A stretch of DNA of 64,000 bases from contig NZ_CP017479.1 in the NCBI RefSeq assembly GCF_001761465.1, positions 124,001-188,000 of the forward strand, in the 5' to 3' direction. The DNA is from Flavobacterium gilvum (GTDB lineage: Bacteria > Bacteroidota > Bacteroidia > Flavobacteriales > Flavobacteriaceae). Position 1 is the stretch's first letter, and each line of letters starts with the position of its first letter. The translations under genes were made by a program, and so were the position numbers. Under the pieces are notes generated by a model. It saw only the letters and a program-made list of their open reading frames with translations, was not told the origin of the DNA and searched no databases. This document shows, one piece after another, positions 26,770-36,319 of this stretch.

Positions 26770-27539
26770 TATCTATTAATTTTAATTAAAGATTTAAAAA
26801 ACGAATAAATCATCATGACAGGTAAGAGAAAACCGATTTTCCTGATATACAATCCAGATCGATATGTTTTAATTTCGCCTATGCGCATTTTCATTTTTTT
26901 TTCACTTAACCCTCCCTTCGAAAGTTGTGGACGACCTAAATAAGTTAACCTCTCATTATAATAGACCACGTTGTATTTTTTTGCAGTCAATCTGAGAAAA
27001 AGCTCATAATCTTCACTATGACTTATTGATGTGTCAAATCTTTCTTTGATGCCTTTTTTTATTAATACACAAGAAGTTTGAAATTTGTTTCGGATTAGTA
27101 ATTTGTAAAAACTAATTTTATAAACTAATTGGGGATTAAAGATAAAAAACTCATTTAATGATGAGCCTTTTTCATTATAATTATGGCCAATTAAATCTAC
27201 TTCTGACGAACTGATAATATTTGACATTATTTCTAACTTATTTTGATTCCAGAAATCGTCAGAATCAAGAAATGCTATATAATCTCCCGATGCATTATCC
27301 CAACCTAAATTTCTACAAAAAGAAACACCTTTGTTTACTTTTAAATCAAAAACTTTAAAAGTGATTTTTTTGTTGTCTTCTATATATTTCTCCAACACCT
27401 TAGAAGTATCATCTTTACTACAATCATTTATTAAGATAATCTCAAAAACTGGAAAAGATTGTCTCAGGACACTATCAAGAACTTTAGTAATTCTTGAAGA
27501 CGCATTGAAAATAGGAACTACTACACTAATCTTTGTCAT
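26769..27539 (-). CDS. Glycosyltransferase family 2
   Basis: A 256-residue GT2 with ISVVVPIFNASSRITKVLDS, ILINDCSKDDTSKVL (about residue 34), YIAFLDSDDFWNQNKLEIM (about 88, DSDD) and HSEDYELFLRL (about 173). A hydrophobic C-terminal stretch (GFLLPVMMIYSFFKSLI) may touch the membrane. It overlaps the polymerase-like gene upstream by 14 bases and the next GT2 by 1. The linkage formed is unknown. Confidence 0.9.
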   Translation of the reverse strand: MTKISVVVPIFNASSRITKVLDSVLRQSFPVFEIILINDCSKDDTSKVLEKYIEDNKKITFKVFDLKVNKGVSFCRNLGWDNASGDYIAFLDSDDFWNQNKLEIMSNIISSSEVDLIGHNYNEKGSSLNEFFIFNPQLVYKISFYKLLIRNKFQTSCVLIKKGIKERFDTSISHSEDYELFLRLTAKKYNVVYYNERLTYLGRPQLSKGGLSEKKMKMRIGEIKTYRSGLYIRKIGFLLPVMMIYSFFKSLIKINR

Positions 27540-28695
27540 TTGAAAACTTTAAAGTACTAGAAATATAAAAATGTAAAACAAACTGAAATAGAAAAACTAG
27601 ATTGAAAAAAAAGTCAACAAATACAGAAAAAATCAAGTTATGAAAAATTACTCCTAAAACAAATAGCCATTTCAAATTTGCCTTTTTTGATCTAAATTTA
27701 AAATAAATAAAAGTAATTAAAAGCCCTAAAATAAAATAAAAAATTAAGGAACCATAATAACCAAATGAGGTTAGATAACTTGGAAACATTGTTGAAACAT
27801 TCAAATTTTCATTTACTAATTGAAAATTAAAAACATTAGATTCCGAAAAAATTTTTTCTCTAATAAATGATGGGAATAAAGGAGATACCAGCGGGGAAGG
27901 ATCGAAATAAAAATCAGGAAACTTTTGCAAGTTAAAATTAACATTGTTTAGCGGAGAAACCATGTAAACATATACCCAAAGAACTCCAGAAGGCAACCAT
28001 GATGGATAATCAGAAGATGGCTGAACTAATTCTATAAATGAATCACCTCCAGATCTTAAATCACCAACTATACCGAATAAACAAACTACTCCAAATGCTG
28101 CTAATACAACTTTAATAATAGAAGATGTTTTGATATTATTGCTCAAAATATAAATAAAGGCAGCTTGAACAACCATACTCATAAGCATTTGACGAGTAAT
28201 TAGTAAAATTGGCCACATAACGCAGGAAAGATACAGCCAAAGATATTTTCTATTCTTAGTTTTTAGATAAAAATAAAAAAGATAATTAGAAATTGTAATA
28301 ATCATTGCATTTAGAAAGCCATGTAAACTAGGAATTCCCCACTCTGTATATCTTCCACTATCTCCACCAAGTCCTAAAATTGCAAGTAATGGCAGCCCTC
28401 TAAAAAATGCAATCTCTATTAAAGTAAAAAAAATCCAAATTTTAAAAACTTTTCCTAGTTTTACATAAAGGTTTTGGCTCTCCACAAAATTATTATCATT
28501 TCTGAGTTTTTTGTTAAAAAAAAGTCCCTTTATGGTATAATACGCAAGAGTAAAAGATAAGCATATTGATAAAACATATATAAATGTTTCAACACTTAGT
28601 GGAGTTAGTACTAAACTATATCTTTTAGAATATATATATAACACAAATAACCACAACGCCACAAAAACAGCAATTGGATTTTTTATTTTTAACAT
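27526..28695 (-). CDS. Putative O-antigen/repeat-unit polymerase (Wzy-like)
   Basis: A 389-residue protein with about ten to twelve hydrophobic segments and one large loop between about residues 195 and 300 (RSGGDSFIELVQPSSDYPSW and following). It has little conserved sequence, as usual for Wzy, but the segment GLGGDSGRYTEWGIPSLHGF and the topology match oligosaccharide repeat-unit polymerases of the EpsG/Wzy type. It lies between two GT2 genes and the L-FucNAc cassette. A Wzx-like flippase (36316-37578) is in the same run, supporting a Wzx/Wzy pathway. The assignment rests on topology and context. Confidence 0.75.
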   Translation of the reverse strand: MLKIKNPIAVFVALWLFVLYIYSKRYSLVLTPLSVETFIYVLSICLSFTLAYYTIKGLFFNKKLRNDNNFVESQNLYVKLGKVFKIWIFFTLIEIAFFRGLPLLAILGLGGDSGRYTEWGIPSLHGFLNAMIITISNYLFYFYLKTKNRKYLWLYLSCVMWPILLITRQMLMSMVVQAAFIYILSNNIKTSSIIKVVLAAFGVVCLFGIVGDLRSGGDSFIELVQPSSDYPSWLPSGVLWVYVYMVSPLNNVNFNLQKFPDFYFDPSPLVSPLFPSFIREKIFSESNVFNFQLVNENLNVSTMFPSYLTSFGYYGSLIFYFILGLLITFIYFKFRSKKANLKWLFVLGVIFHNLIFSVFVDFFFNLVFLFQFVLHFYISSTLKFSNDKD

Positions 28696-28760
28696 TCTAA
28701 TTTAAGATTAATAATTGCCCCATAAACGGATAAGTTTTTATACTTTAGAGCTAACTTCAT

Positions 28761-29897
28761 TTATTCACTCCAAACAACGCGTTTTACATAATCTGTATAA
28801 CTTAAGATAATACGAACCATTTTTTCAGAAACATTTGGCATCGAATAATCAACAACTGATCTAAAGTTTCTTTTATTTCCTATTTTTTGATCATGAAGCT
28901 GCACCAATCCCTGCAAAATTCTTTCAGGATTTAGACCTACCATCATTACAGAAGTCTCTTCCATTGCCTCTGGTCTTTCATGTGCATCTCTTATATTAAG
29001 AGCTCTAAAATTCAATATCGAAGACTCTTCTGAAATTGTTCCAGAATCTGACAAAACAGCAAAAGACCTCATTTGTAAGGCATTATAATCATTAAACCCT
29101 AAAGGTTTTAAAAACTGCACATTTTTATGCATCTGAATATTTTTCTTCTCAATCATATTACGCGTTCGAGGATGCGTACTAACGATAATAGGGTAATCAT
29201 ACTTTTCAGTAATAAGATTTAAACTTCCCATTAATCCACGAAAATTTTTATCGCTATTAATATTTTCTTCCCTATGTGATGATACTACAAAAAACTTGCC
29301 TTCTTCCAATTTTAATCTTCCCAAAACATCAGAAGACTCTATCGAAGGCAAATAATGGTTTAAAACTTCAAACATAGGTGAGCCTGTTTTAATAATTCTA
29401 TCTGCAGGCAAGCCTTCCCTTAGTAAATATTCTCTAGCTATATCACTGTAAGTTAAATTAATATCAGAAACATGGTCCACAATTTTTCTATTAGTCTCCT
29501 CAGGAACACGTTGATCAAAACAACGATTTCCTGCTTCCATATGGAAAATTGGAATATGTCGTTTCTTTGCTGGTATTGCACATAAACAACTATTAGTATC
29601 TCCTAAAACTAAAAAGGCATCTGGTTTTTCTGACTCTAAAAGAGGGTCAATTTTTATTAAAATTTGACCAACAGTTTCTGTTGCTGTAGCTCCTGCTGCA
29701 TTTAAGAAAAAATCAGGTTTACGAATTCCTAAATCATCGAAAAAAATTTGATTTAATTCGTAATCATAATTTTGCCCTGTGTGCACGATAATATGTTCAA
29801 TTGCATCAGAATTATCTAAAGCTGCCATAACTCTTGAAAGACGAATAATTTCAGGTCTTGTCCCAACGACAGTCATTACTTTTAGTTTTGATTTCAT
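28761..29897 (-). CDS. Non-hydrolysing UDP-HexNAc 2-epimerase (WecB/CapG/FnlC-like)
   Basis: A 378-residue GT-B-fold epimerase: KVMTVVGTRPEIIRLSRVM, IIVHTGQNYDYELNQIFF (about residue 36), HMEAGNRCFDQRVPEETNR (about 120), SSHREENIN (about 210) and SDSGTISEESSILN (about 280). It is last in the run capE-cupin-capF-epimerase. In Staphylococcus CapE/CapF/CapG, the third enzyme epimerises C2 of UDP-L-PneNAc-type intermediates to give UDP-L-FucNAc. Position therefore favours that role over UDP-ManNAc synthesis by WecB. Confidence 0.92.
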   Translation of the reverse strand: MKSKLKVMTVVGTRPEIIRLSRVMAALDNSDAIEHIIVHTGQNYDYELNQIFFDDLGIRKPDFFLNAAGATATETVGQILIKIDPLLESEKPDAFLVLGDTNSCLCAIPAKKRHIPIFHMEAGNRCFDQRVPEETNRKIVDHVSDINLTYSDIAREYLLREGLPADRIIKTGSPMFEVLNHYLPSIESSDVLGRLKLEEGKFFVVSSHREENINSDKNFRGLMGSLNLITEKYDYPIIVSTHPRTRNMIEKKNIQMHKNVQFLKPLGFNDYNALQMRSFAVLSDSGTISEESSILNFRALNIRDAHERPEAMEETSVMMVGLNPERILQGLVQLHDQKIGNKRNFRSVVDYSMPNVSEKMVRIILSYTDYVKRVVWSE

Positions 29898-29916
29898 TAT
29901 ATCTAATAATTATTTT

Positions 29917-31035
29917 TTAAACATTTTCAAAATAAGTGTCTGGGTCGTTTGGGTCATAAAATTCATTAATCCAAAAATTAGTGTATAAGACTTCTTCCCC
30001 AATATTTTTTATATTATGTGTGTACCATATTGGCATATCTACATATGCTGGCTCGTTTCCATCCAAATAAAAATCTAGAACTTCATTAGTACCTATTTGA
30101 CGTAACTGAATCAAGGCTTTTCCTTTAATTACGGCGAAACGTTCAATTTTCCTAGTATGATAATGATTACCTCTTGTAATACCCGGTACCGTTGTTGAAA
30201 ATGAAACTTGCCCACCAACACCTAAACGAATTATCTCAACAAATGAACCTCTTGGGTCTGTGTGTTCAACAAATTTTACTGGAAAGTGACTTTTTATATC
30301 CATGTAGCAACGAAATGTATTAAATAAATTCAATTCGAATGCATTACCAATATTTGGTATCTCTCCTTTGTCATTATATTCTGATTTATATACTTCTAAC
30401 AAACTTAAAATCTTTGAAACTTTAGATTCTGAAGTATGTTTAATAAGTACTTCTGGATTTCCTTTTTTTGATCTTATTTCAGAAAGTATTGCATCTACAA
30501 GTTCTCCAACATAAATTAATTTTAAGTCGCCATCCACATCAATAACAGGTACTTCATTATGAGATAATTTATGGCAAAAGGTCGCAATTACTGAATTATA
30601 ATTCGGATGACCGAAAGGGCCAAATACATTAGGAATTATCATTCCTGTAAAGTTTCCTTCTGAATTATTTGACCAATTGATTAGCAAATCTCTTCCATCT
30701 TTTTTAGATTTTCCGTATAAATTGTCCCTCTCCTCTTGGGTTGAAGAAGAAAAAAGAACATGAGCTTTACTATCTGTAACTTTTAGAGAATTAACGAGTT
30801 TTTGCACTAATCCAACATTTGTATCATAAATAACCTGTGGATCATTATGACGATTCAAAGCCGCTAAATGTACAATTACATCACATTGTGATACAAAATC
30901 ATTTAGTTTACTTTCGTCTTCAAAGTATTCTTTATAAAAGTCAATGCTTACAAATTCTTCGGTAAATAATCCGATTGTATTGTACAAATGTTTTCCAACA
31001 AAACCTCCTTGACCTGTAATACCTATTTTTAACAT
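29917..31035 (-). CDS. capF: UDP-4-keto-6-deoxy-HexNAc reductase with C-terminal cupin (CapF/FnlB-like)
   Basis: A 372-residue two-domain enzyme. Residues 1-245 are an SDR domain (KIGITGQGGFVGKHLYNT, VHLAALNRHNDPQVIYDTN). Residues 250-372 are a cupin with DPRGSFVEIIRLGVGGQVSF, GITRGNHYHTRKIERF (metal-binding histidines) and a C-terminal WYTHNIKNIGEE. This fusion is diagnostic of CapF, whose cupin performs the C3 epimerisation and whose SDR domain reduces C4 on the route to UDP-L-FucNAc. A small cupin gene lies 8 bases upstream. Confidence 0.95.
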   Translation of the reverse strand: MLKIGITGQGGFVGKHLYNTIGLFTEEFVSIDFYKEYFEDESKLNDFVSQCDVIVHLAALNRHNDPQVIYDTNVGLVQKLVNSLKVTDSKAHVLFSSSTQEERDNLYGKSKKDGRDLLINWSNNSEGNFTGMIIPNVFGPFGHPNYNSVIATFCHKLSHNEVPVIDVDGDLKLIYVGELVDAILSEIRSKKGNPEVLIKHTSESKVSKILSLLEVYKSEYNDKGEIPNIGNAFELNLFNTFRCYMDIKSHFPVKFVEHTDPRGSFVEIIRLGVGGQVSFSTTVPGITRGNHYHTRKIERFAVIKGKALIQLRQIGTNEVLDFYLDGNEPAYVDMPIWYTHNIKNIGEEVLYTNFWINEFYDPNDPDTYFENV

Positions 31036-31043
31036 TAGCTTAT

Positions 31044-31460
31044 TTAAATTTTAAAATATTCAATATCGAACCTATATTCATCTTTATTCTCTCCTAATAA
31101 ATAATCAGCCATAACTAATAATTTAGAATTTAATTCTAAGGATTGGATACTACTAATATATCCGTTAGGAACATATAATACATTTAATTCTTCAGAATCT
31201 ATTAAATAAGTAAAAACCTCTAAATCTTTTGATGGCTTTTCCCAATTATCAATTTTAATCAATTGAATTTCAAATCTTCCTATAACAGCAGAAAACCATC
31301 TTTGTTCTATTTGATGCCCTTGCCATCCTCTTATTAGTTCGAGTTTTTCATTTTCAATAATGTAAATTCTTTTGATTAATGAAGCATCAAAATTATTATT
31401 ATATAATAAAGTTCCTCTTTGATCGGAATATCGATTGCCTGAAATTAACTTTGGATTCAT
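31044..31460 (-). CDS. Small RmlC/WxcM-like cupin protein
   Basis: A 138-residue single-domain protein. SDQRGTLLYNNNFD, then ELIRGWQGHQIEQRWFSAVI (about residue 42), FEIQLIKIDNW and LYVPNGYISSIQSLE follow the strand order of RmlC-type sugar epimerases and FdtA-type ketoisomerases. The usual RGLHYQ or RGxHAH site is replaced by RGWQGHQ. It is inserted between capE (3 bases) and capF (8 bases), so it is made with the L-FucNAc enzymes and may act on one of their keto intermediates or on a related product. That role is inference. Confidence 0.75.
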   Translation of the reverse strand: MNPKLISGNRYSDQRGTLLYNNNFDASLIKRIYIIENEKLELIRGWQGHQIEQRWFSAVIGRFEIQLIKIDNWEKPSKDLEVFTYLIDSEELNVLYVPNGYISSIQSLELNSKLLVMADYLLGENKDEYRFDIEYFKI

Positions 31461-31463
31461 GAA

Positions 31464-32495
31464 TTACCCTGGCATTTGTTCTACATCTTCTCCAAAGACT
31501 TCTTTTCGTATAAGCGGAAGCACTGATAAAAGTTTTTTCATCCCCTCAACACCCTGCCGCTCTGTGTTATGAGAATGGTAATCTTCAATTAAAGACATAT
31601 CTTCCTCTCCTTCAGAAAAATACTGTGCATAATTCAAATCACGATTATCTGCCGGAATACGATAAAACTCTCCCATATCTTCCGCCTTAACCATCTCCTC
31701 ACGAGTACATAAAGTTTCATATAATTTTTCACCATGACGAGTTCCTATGATTTTAACCTCATTATCGGCATTACATAATTCTTTCAAAGCCTGTGCCAAA
31801 TCTCCAATAGTTCCTGCAGGAGCTTTATTTACAAACAAATCTCCTGGATTACCATTTTCGAAAGCAAATAAAACAAGTTCTACTGCCTCATCCAAAGACA
31901 TTAAAAAGCGAGTCATATTTGGATCTGTAATTGTAATTGAATTACCCTCTTTAATTTGTTTTAAAAACAGAGGTATAACCGATCCTCTAGATGCCATTAC
32001 ATTTCCATATCTTGTAAGACAAACTGTTGTATCCTTAAGATTTCTAGAAGCCGCAACCGCAACTTTTTCCATTAATGCTTTAGAAATTCCCATTGCGTTA
32101 ATAGGATATGCTGCTTTATCTGTACTTAGACAAATTACCTTTTTTACTTTATTATTACCTGCCGCATCAATTACATTTTGAGTTCCTAAAACATTAGTTT
32201 TAGTAGCTTCTAAGGGAAAAAACTCACATGATGGCACTTGTTTTAAAGCAGCAGCATGAAAGACATAATCTACCCCTCTCATTGCGCGCTCTACACTATT
32301 ATAGTCACGAACATCTCCAATATAAAACTTCAGCTTATCATTTTTTAATTGGTTGCGCATATCATCTTGTTTTTTCTCATCACGAGAAAAAATACGAATT
32401 TCACTAAAATGGTCTGTGTACAGAAAACGATTTAAAACTGCATGACCAAAAGAACCTGTTCCTCCTGTTATCAGAAGAATTTTATCTACTAACAT
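31464..32495 (-). CDS. capE: UDP-GlcNAc 4,6-dehydratase/5-epimerase (CapE/FnlA-like)
   Basis: A 343-residue soluble SDR of the short CapD/CapE group: ILLITGGTGSFGHAVLNRFL, IRIFSRDEKKQDDMRNQL, VFHAAALKQVPSCEFFPLEA (about residue 79) and LSTDKAAYPINAMGISKALM (about 123). The AYPINAMG variant is typical of CapE/FnlA, which starts the UDP-L-FucNAc pathway from UDP-GlcNAc. The next genes are the small cupin, capF and the 2-epimerase, completing the cassette. It is distinct from the long membrane-bound paralogue at 18665-20614. Confidence 0.95.
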   Translation of the reverse strand: MLVDKILLITGGTGSFGHAVLNRFLYTDHFSEIRIFSRDEKKQDDMRNQLKNDKLKFYIGDVRDYNSVERAMRGVDYVFHAAALKQVPSCEFFPLEATKTNVLGTQNVIDAAGNNKVKKVICLSTDKAAYPINAMGISKALMEKVAVAASRNLKDTTVCLTRYGNVMASRGSVIPLFLKQIKEGNSITITDPNMTRFLMSLDEAVELVLFAFENGNPGDLFVNKAPAGTIGDLAQALKELCNADNEVKIIGTRHGEKLYETLCTREEMVKAEDMGEFYRIPADNRDLNYAQYFSEGEEDMSLIEDYHSHNTERQGVEGMKKLLSVLPLIRKEVFGEDVEQMPG

Positions 32496-32506
32496 ATATT
32501 CTTACA

Positions 32507-33838
32507 TTAAATTGAGCTATAAACCTTATTTGTTAAAAAATCTAAATACTTATTGGAAACTTCTTGCAACATAAAATCTTTTAGTAACACATCTAACATT
32601 TCAGAATCAACCTTGTCATCAGTAGATAAAAAATTATAAACTTTTTCTATTACATCTTCATCTTTTAAGTCTTCAGGAAATACGTTAAGATTTAAAGGAT
32701 AAATTTTCAACAATTCAGCTGAAGTATCTTCTTCTATAGAACATATGTTAAGTATTTTTTTTCCCGAATACATATATTCTATCAATTTACTAGGTTCCTG
32801 ATATTTATTATTATTACCAATATTAATTAGTACATCCGCCTCCTTAATTACATTATTTACAAGACTTTTGTCAATAAAGCCATTAAGAAAAATTGATGAA
32901 TTCAGCAATTTTGGATATTCATTAAAACGAATTAAACTTTTTGAAAATTCACCATAAAAATTCAATTCAAATATAACGTCTGGATATTTATTTACCATCC
33001 TATCAAATAATAACAACAAATTTTTCGGAGATCTAACATCTTCGCTCAAAGTTCCTAAAAAAACTAGTTTTATATGTTTGTCCCAAAACTCACTTTCCTT
33101 ACTATAGTCAAATTTTGACGGAATAAATATATTATTATTAACAACTATTTTATTCTTTAGATTTGGAAATATAGAAATGTACTTATCCCTAATTCTAGCT
33201 GTAAGAACACAATTTAAATTTGCTTTTTCAAATATTTTTCTCTCAAAAGAAGTATTTAATCCATTATAGATAAATGAATTATTAACTGTTTTATCTATAC
33301 TAAAGGGATCAACAGTATCAGCTAACCAAAAAATTGAATTAAATTTTCTCTTTAAATTATATCCAATTACATGCGCTGAAAATGTCCAGGATACTGTAAT
33401 TAACTTATCAATTTTGTTTTCTTCAATTATTCTTTTTGCCAATGGTATAACAGAAAAACACCACAAAAAAGAATGATCTGGCCAATATAATTTAGACCAT
33501 GTGAAATCATAAAACACCCTTATGATTTTTTTTAAAGAAATACCCAAACTTCTTTTCTCAGTAACTCTCGCTTCTTGAACCTTATTTCTATACTTATATT
33601 TTAAATTACCTATTAAATATTCTGTTGTCCTATAAATTTTAATACCATCAACTTCTTCATAATTCTTAAATTGGTTTTTAGCACCAGAAATTACATGAAT
33701 TTCAATTCCCTCTTCTTCATACCACTTTTTTACAATATTAAACCATCTGTAAGTATTGGGTTTTGCCTCTGGAAAAAAATCATAACAAATAATTAATACT
33801 TTAGTTGGTTTTTTGCTTGAATCGTTTTTGATAAACAT
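32507..33838 (-). CDS. Glycosyltransferase family 4 (WbuB-like)
   Basis: A 443-residue GT-B protein. VLIICYDFFPEAKPNTYRWF at the N terminus is like WbuB-type L-FucNAc transferases, WLADTVDPFSIDK lies near residue 172, and the C-terminal domain has LVFLGTLSEDVRSPKNLLLL (about 260) and KYQEPSKLIEYMYSGKKIL (about 345) with the donor-binding E. It starts 11 bases before capE, consistent with transfer of L-FucNAc, but this is inference from neighbourhood and N-terminal resemblance. Confidence 0.87.
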   Translation of the reverse strand: MFIKNDSSKKPTKVLIICYDFFPEAKPNTYRWFNIVKKWYEEEGIEIHVISGAKNQFKNYEEVDGIKIYRTTEYLIGNLKYKYRNKVQEARVTEKRSLGISLKKIIRVFYDFTWSKLYWPDHSFLWCFSVIPLAKRIIEENKIDKLITVSWTFSAHVIGYNLKRKFNSIFWLADTVDPFSIDKTVNNSFIYNGLNTSFERKIFEKANLNCVLTARIRDKYISIFPNLKNKIVVNNNIFIPSKFDYSKESEFWDKHIKLVFLGTLSEDVRSPKNLLLLFDRMVNKYPDVIFELNFYGEFSKSLIRFNEYPKLLNSSIFLNGFIDKSLVNNVIKEADVLINIGNNNKYQEPSKLIEYMYSGKKILNICSIEEDTSAELLKIYPLNLNVFPEDLKDEDVIEKVYNFLSTDDKVDSEMLDVLLKDFMLQEVSNKYLDFLTNKVYSSI

Positions 33839-33890
33839 CCTTATTTTATTTCTTGTGAAAAAAATTCTAATTTTATTTCTATATCAAATT

Positions 33891-35150
33891 TTAAGAATTA
33901 GCAATCTTGTTATAAATTGAAATAGTTTTTTCAAGATTTATCTCTCTGTCATGCCTTAAGCTTGCTGAAATAATAGAATTCTCTGATATTTGTGAAACAA
34001 GTTTTGAGTCGCTAAAAATTTTTCTAATATTTTCAGCCAACATCTCTATTTCTTCAAAACGATACAATAAACCTGTTTTACCAGATTCAATCATATCAGG
34101 TGTGCCTCCTGAATATGATGCAATAGTTGGTACGCCTATAAGTTGAGCCTCTCCTAGTGAATTTGGACTATTTTCTATACTTGATGGACAAATGAACACA
34201 TTAGAATTTTGATATTCTAATATCATTTGCTCCTCCGACAAAGAACCTAAAAATAAAACATTTTTCTCTAGCTTATTTTTCTCAATTAATTTGCCGATAT
34301 ACTTTCCGTATCCTGTTCGTTTTATCCTGTCAATTATCTTAGCATTACTAATAATATTAACACCCCCTATTCTAATTTTTAACTTCGGATAATCTTTTGT
34401 TAAGAGAGAAGCAGCCTCTATAACTTTGTGAAGTCCTTTAATCGGATATCCTGCCTGACTCAAAAAAATAGTATAAGGCTCACAACTTTCTAGTTTCCAC
34501 TTTTCAGCTGTATAGAAACCATCACGTAATGATTCGTTACAAAAATGATAGTTAATATTAGGGTTGACACTCTTAACATGTGCAAAATCCCAGCCAGTCC
34601 TTCCTATTGCATGTTTTGAATTTATTAAATATTCATTTTCTAAATTTCCTCGATTAGCAAACTTTTGTTTTGCCTGAAAGATAGTATCTCTTTTAATTAA
34701 ATCTCTAAAAGTAATATTAGTAAATATTTCTCCTGACGAAATTCCAGCAAAATAATATCTTGAATAAATACCAACTAGACCTTGAATAGAAACAATATAT
34801 CTTAAATTTGGGAACTTACGTATACAAGATAACCCATGAGCATATTCTGTTCCATGTATATGAATAATATCAGGCATAAAATCCTCACAAATTTTAACCC
34901 AAAACGGCTCTAAATTAACGTCATACTTTGTTTTATCTTTACAAGGAATTAAGAAGTAATCTATTCCTGAAATCTGCATTTTAATAAAATTGCTACTAGA
35001 ATGCGTTGTAACAATTCCTAATTTTATTCCTGCCTGTTTGGCAACTTGTTCTGCTAATCCATACATCCATCCTCCGAGAACAGGCTTAATTATTCCTAAT
35101 TTTTCACTTGGTGCTGGAAATATTGTATTAACAATCCATAAAACTCTCAT
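33891..35150 (-). CDS. Glycosyltransferase family 4
   Basis: About 419 residues from ATG 35150, whose ATGA overlaps the stop of the upstream GT4. A longer frame from GTG 35201 would give 17 extra residues and a 55-base overlap and is unlikely. The protein starts MRVLWIVNTIFPAPSEKLG, has DIIHIHGTEYAHGL (about residue 92), FLSQAGYPIKGLHKVIEAA (about 233) and SPNSLGEAQLIGVPTIASYS (about 330), the usual GT4 donor-domain elements. It belongs to a block of three GT4 genes. Sugar unknown. Confidence 0.88.
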   Translation of the reverse strand: MRVLWIVNTIFPAPSEKLGIIKPVLGGWMYGLAEQVAKQAGIKLGIVTTHSSSNFIKMQISGIDYFLIPCKDKTKYDVNLEPFWVKICEDFMPDIIHIHGTEYAHGLSCIRKFPNLRYIVSIQGLVGIYSRYYFAGISSGEIFTNITFRDLIKRDTIFQAKQKFANRGNLENEYLINSKHAIGRTGWDFAHVKSVNPNINYHFCNESLRDGFYTAEKWKLESCEPYTIFLSQAGYPIKGLHKVIEAASLLTKDYPKLKIRIGGVNIISNAKIIDRIKRTGYGKYIGKLIEKNKLEKNVLFLGSLSEEQMILEYQNSNVFICPSSIENSPNSLGEAQLIGVPTIASYSGGTPDMIESGKTGLLYRFEEIEMLAENIRKIFSDSKLVSQISENSIISASLRHDREINLEKTISIYNKIANS

Positions 35151-36319
35151 TGTACTTTTTTTAAGAAATCTTTTTCTATTAATACTTCTGCTTTTGAGCA
35201 CGGCCCATTTACAATTATTTTATCTTCACCAATCATCAAAGATTTTGCTAAATCTATAAAATTAGATGCTGCAATTTGTGGACTCCAAATTTCGTTAATA
35301 GATTTATAGGCATTTTTAGCTAAAGTATTACATAGAGCCCTATCGTTAATTAATCTTTCTACTTGATTAACAAAAGATGTTAAATCTCTAGATTCAAATA
35401 TCAATCCATTAAATTCGTGCTGAATAAGGTACGGAACACTACCAATCTCATGTGATGCTACAACAGTACAAGCATTACTCATTGCTTCATTAACTACAGC
35501 TCCCCAACCTTCACCTCGATCACTAGTCAATATAAATGCATTAGAATCCCTCATTTTTTTTAATATATCATCATTCTGAATATTTCCTAATACATTAATA
35601 TTCTCTACAAGATTATTTCTGTCTATTAGTTTTAAAATTTCTTCACGCATATTTCCATCTCCTGCCATTTCAAGGATTATGTCATAACCTTTACTTTTTA
35701 ATTGAGCAATTAACTGAACAGCCATTTCTGGATGCTTCCAATCAATCCATCTTGCTACCCATAGTATACGAAATTTTTGATCTTTCTTAGACGATAAGAT
35801 AGAGTCAACATTTATTTTTTTTACTTTTGGGAAATATCCCCATTTATAACACTTATCTCTAAATGCAAAAAACTTATTAGTGTCAGATGGCGTATACGCA
35901 CTAGCACATAACATATAATACTTATTGTTTCTATATTTTATAAAGTTTTTATATGCGAAAAGCCAAAATCTAGGGGATAGAATTTCATAGCCTTTTTTCT
36001 TGAACCATCGTTCACTGTATCTAAATGTTATTTTATTTAATTTTAATCTCTCTTTGATAAATATATCGGGAGCAGAGCCTAAAATTACAATATCAGATGT
36101 TAACCCTAACAACAAAGCCTTCTCATAATTAATATCACTTTCATATGAATTAAGCAAATATTTTTTATCCGAGAAATCTGTACTTAGATACATTTTAAAA
36201 GACTGATCAATAGGTTCTGTAGCAATAAAAGTAAAGCCATCACCTAACATCTCATAAAAATAATCTGAAAGATCAGACTGATAATGGTTAATAAAATTTG
36301 AAAAAATTGTAACTGTCAT
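35147..36319 (-). CDS. Glycosyltransferase family 4
   Basis: A 390-residue GT-B enzyme. The C-terminal half has ILWVARWIDWKHPEMAVQL (about residue 189), EMAGDGNMREEI, and GEGWGAVVNEAMSNACTVVA (about 270), which is the EX7E-type donor site. The N terminus (VTIFSNFINHYQSDLSDYFY) is typical of bacterial GT4 proteins. It shares ATGA overlaps at both ends, with the flippase upstream and the next GT4 downstream, so the three are translationally coupled. Its sugar is unknown. Confidence 0.9.
   Translation of the reverse strand: MTVTIFSNFINHYQSDLSDYFYEMLGDGFTFIATEPIDQSFKMYLSTDFSDKKYLLNSYESDINYEKALLLGLTSDIVILGSAPDIFIKERLKLNKITFRYSERWFKKKGYEILSPRFWLFAYKNFIKYRNNKYYMLCASAYTPSDTNKFFAFRDKCYKWGYFPKVKKINVDSILSSKKDQKFRILWVARWIDWKHPEMAVQLIAQLKSKGYDIILEMAGDGNMREEILKLIDRNNLVENINVLGNIQNDDILKKMRDSNAFILTSDRGEGWGAVVNEAMSNACTVVASHEIGSVPYLIQHEFNGLIFESRDLTSFVNQVERLINDRALCNTLAKNAYKSINEIWSPQIAASNFIDLAKSLMIGEDKIIVNGPCSKAEVLIEKDFLKKVQ

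Noticed and set aside
35151..35201. N-terminal extension of the GT4 gene and large overlap with its neighbour
   Set aside because: The extension starts with GTG and overlaps the neighbour by 55 bases, while ATG 35150 gives a normal ATGA coupling and a standard GT4 N terminus.
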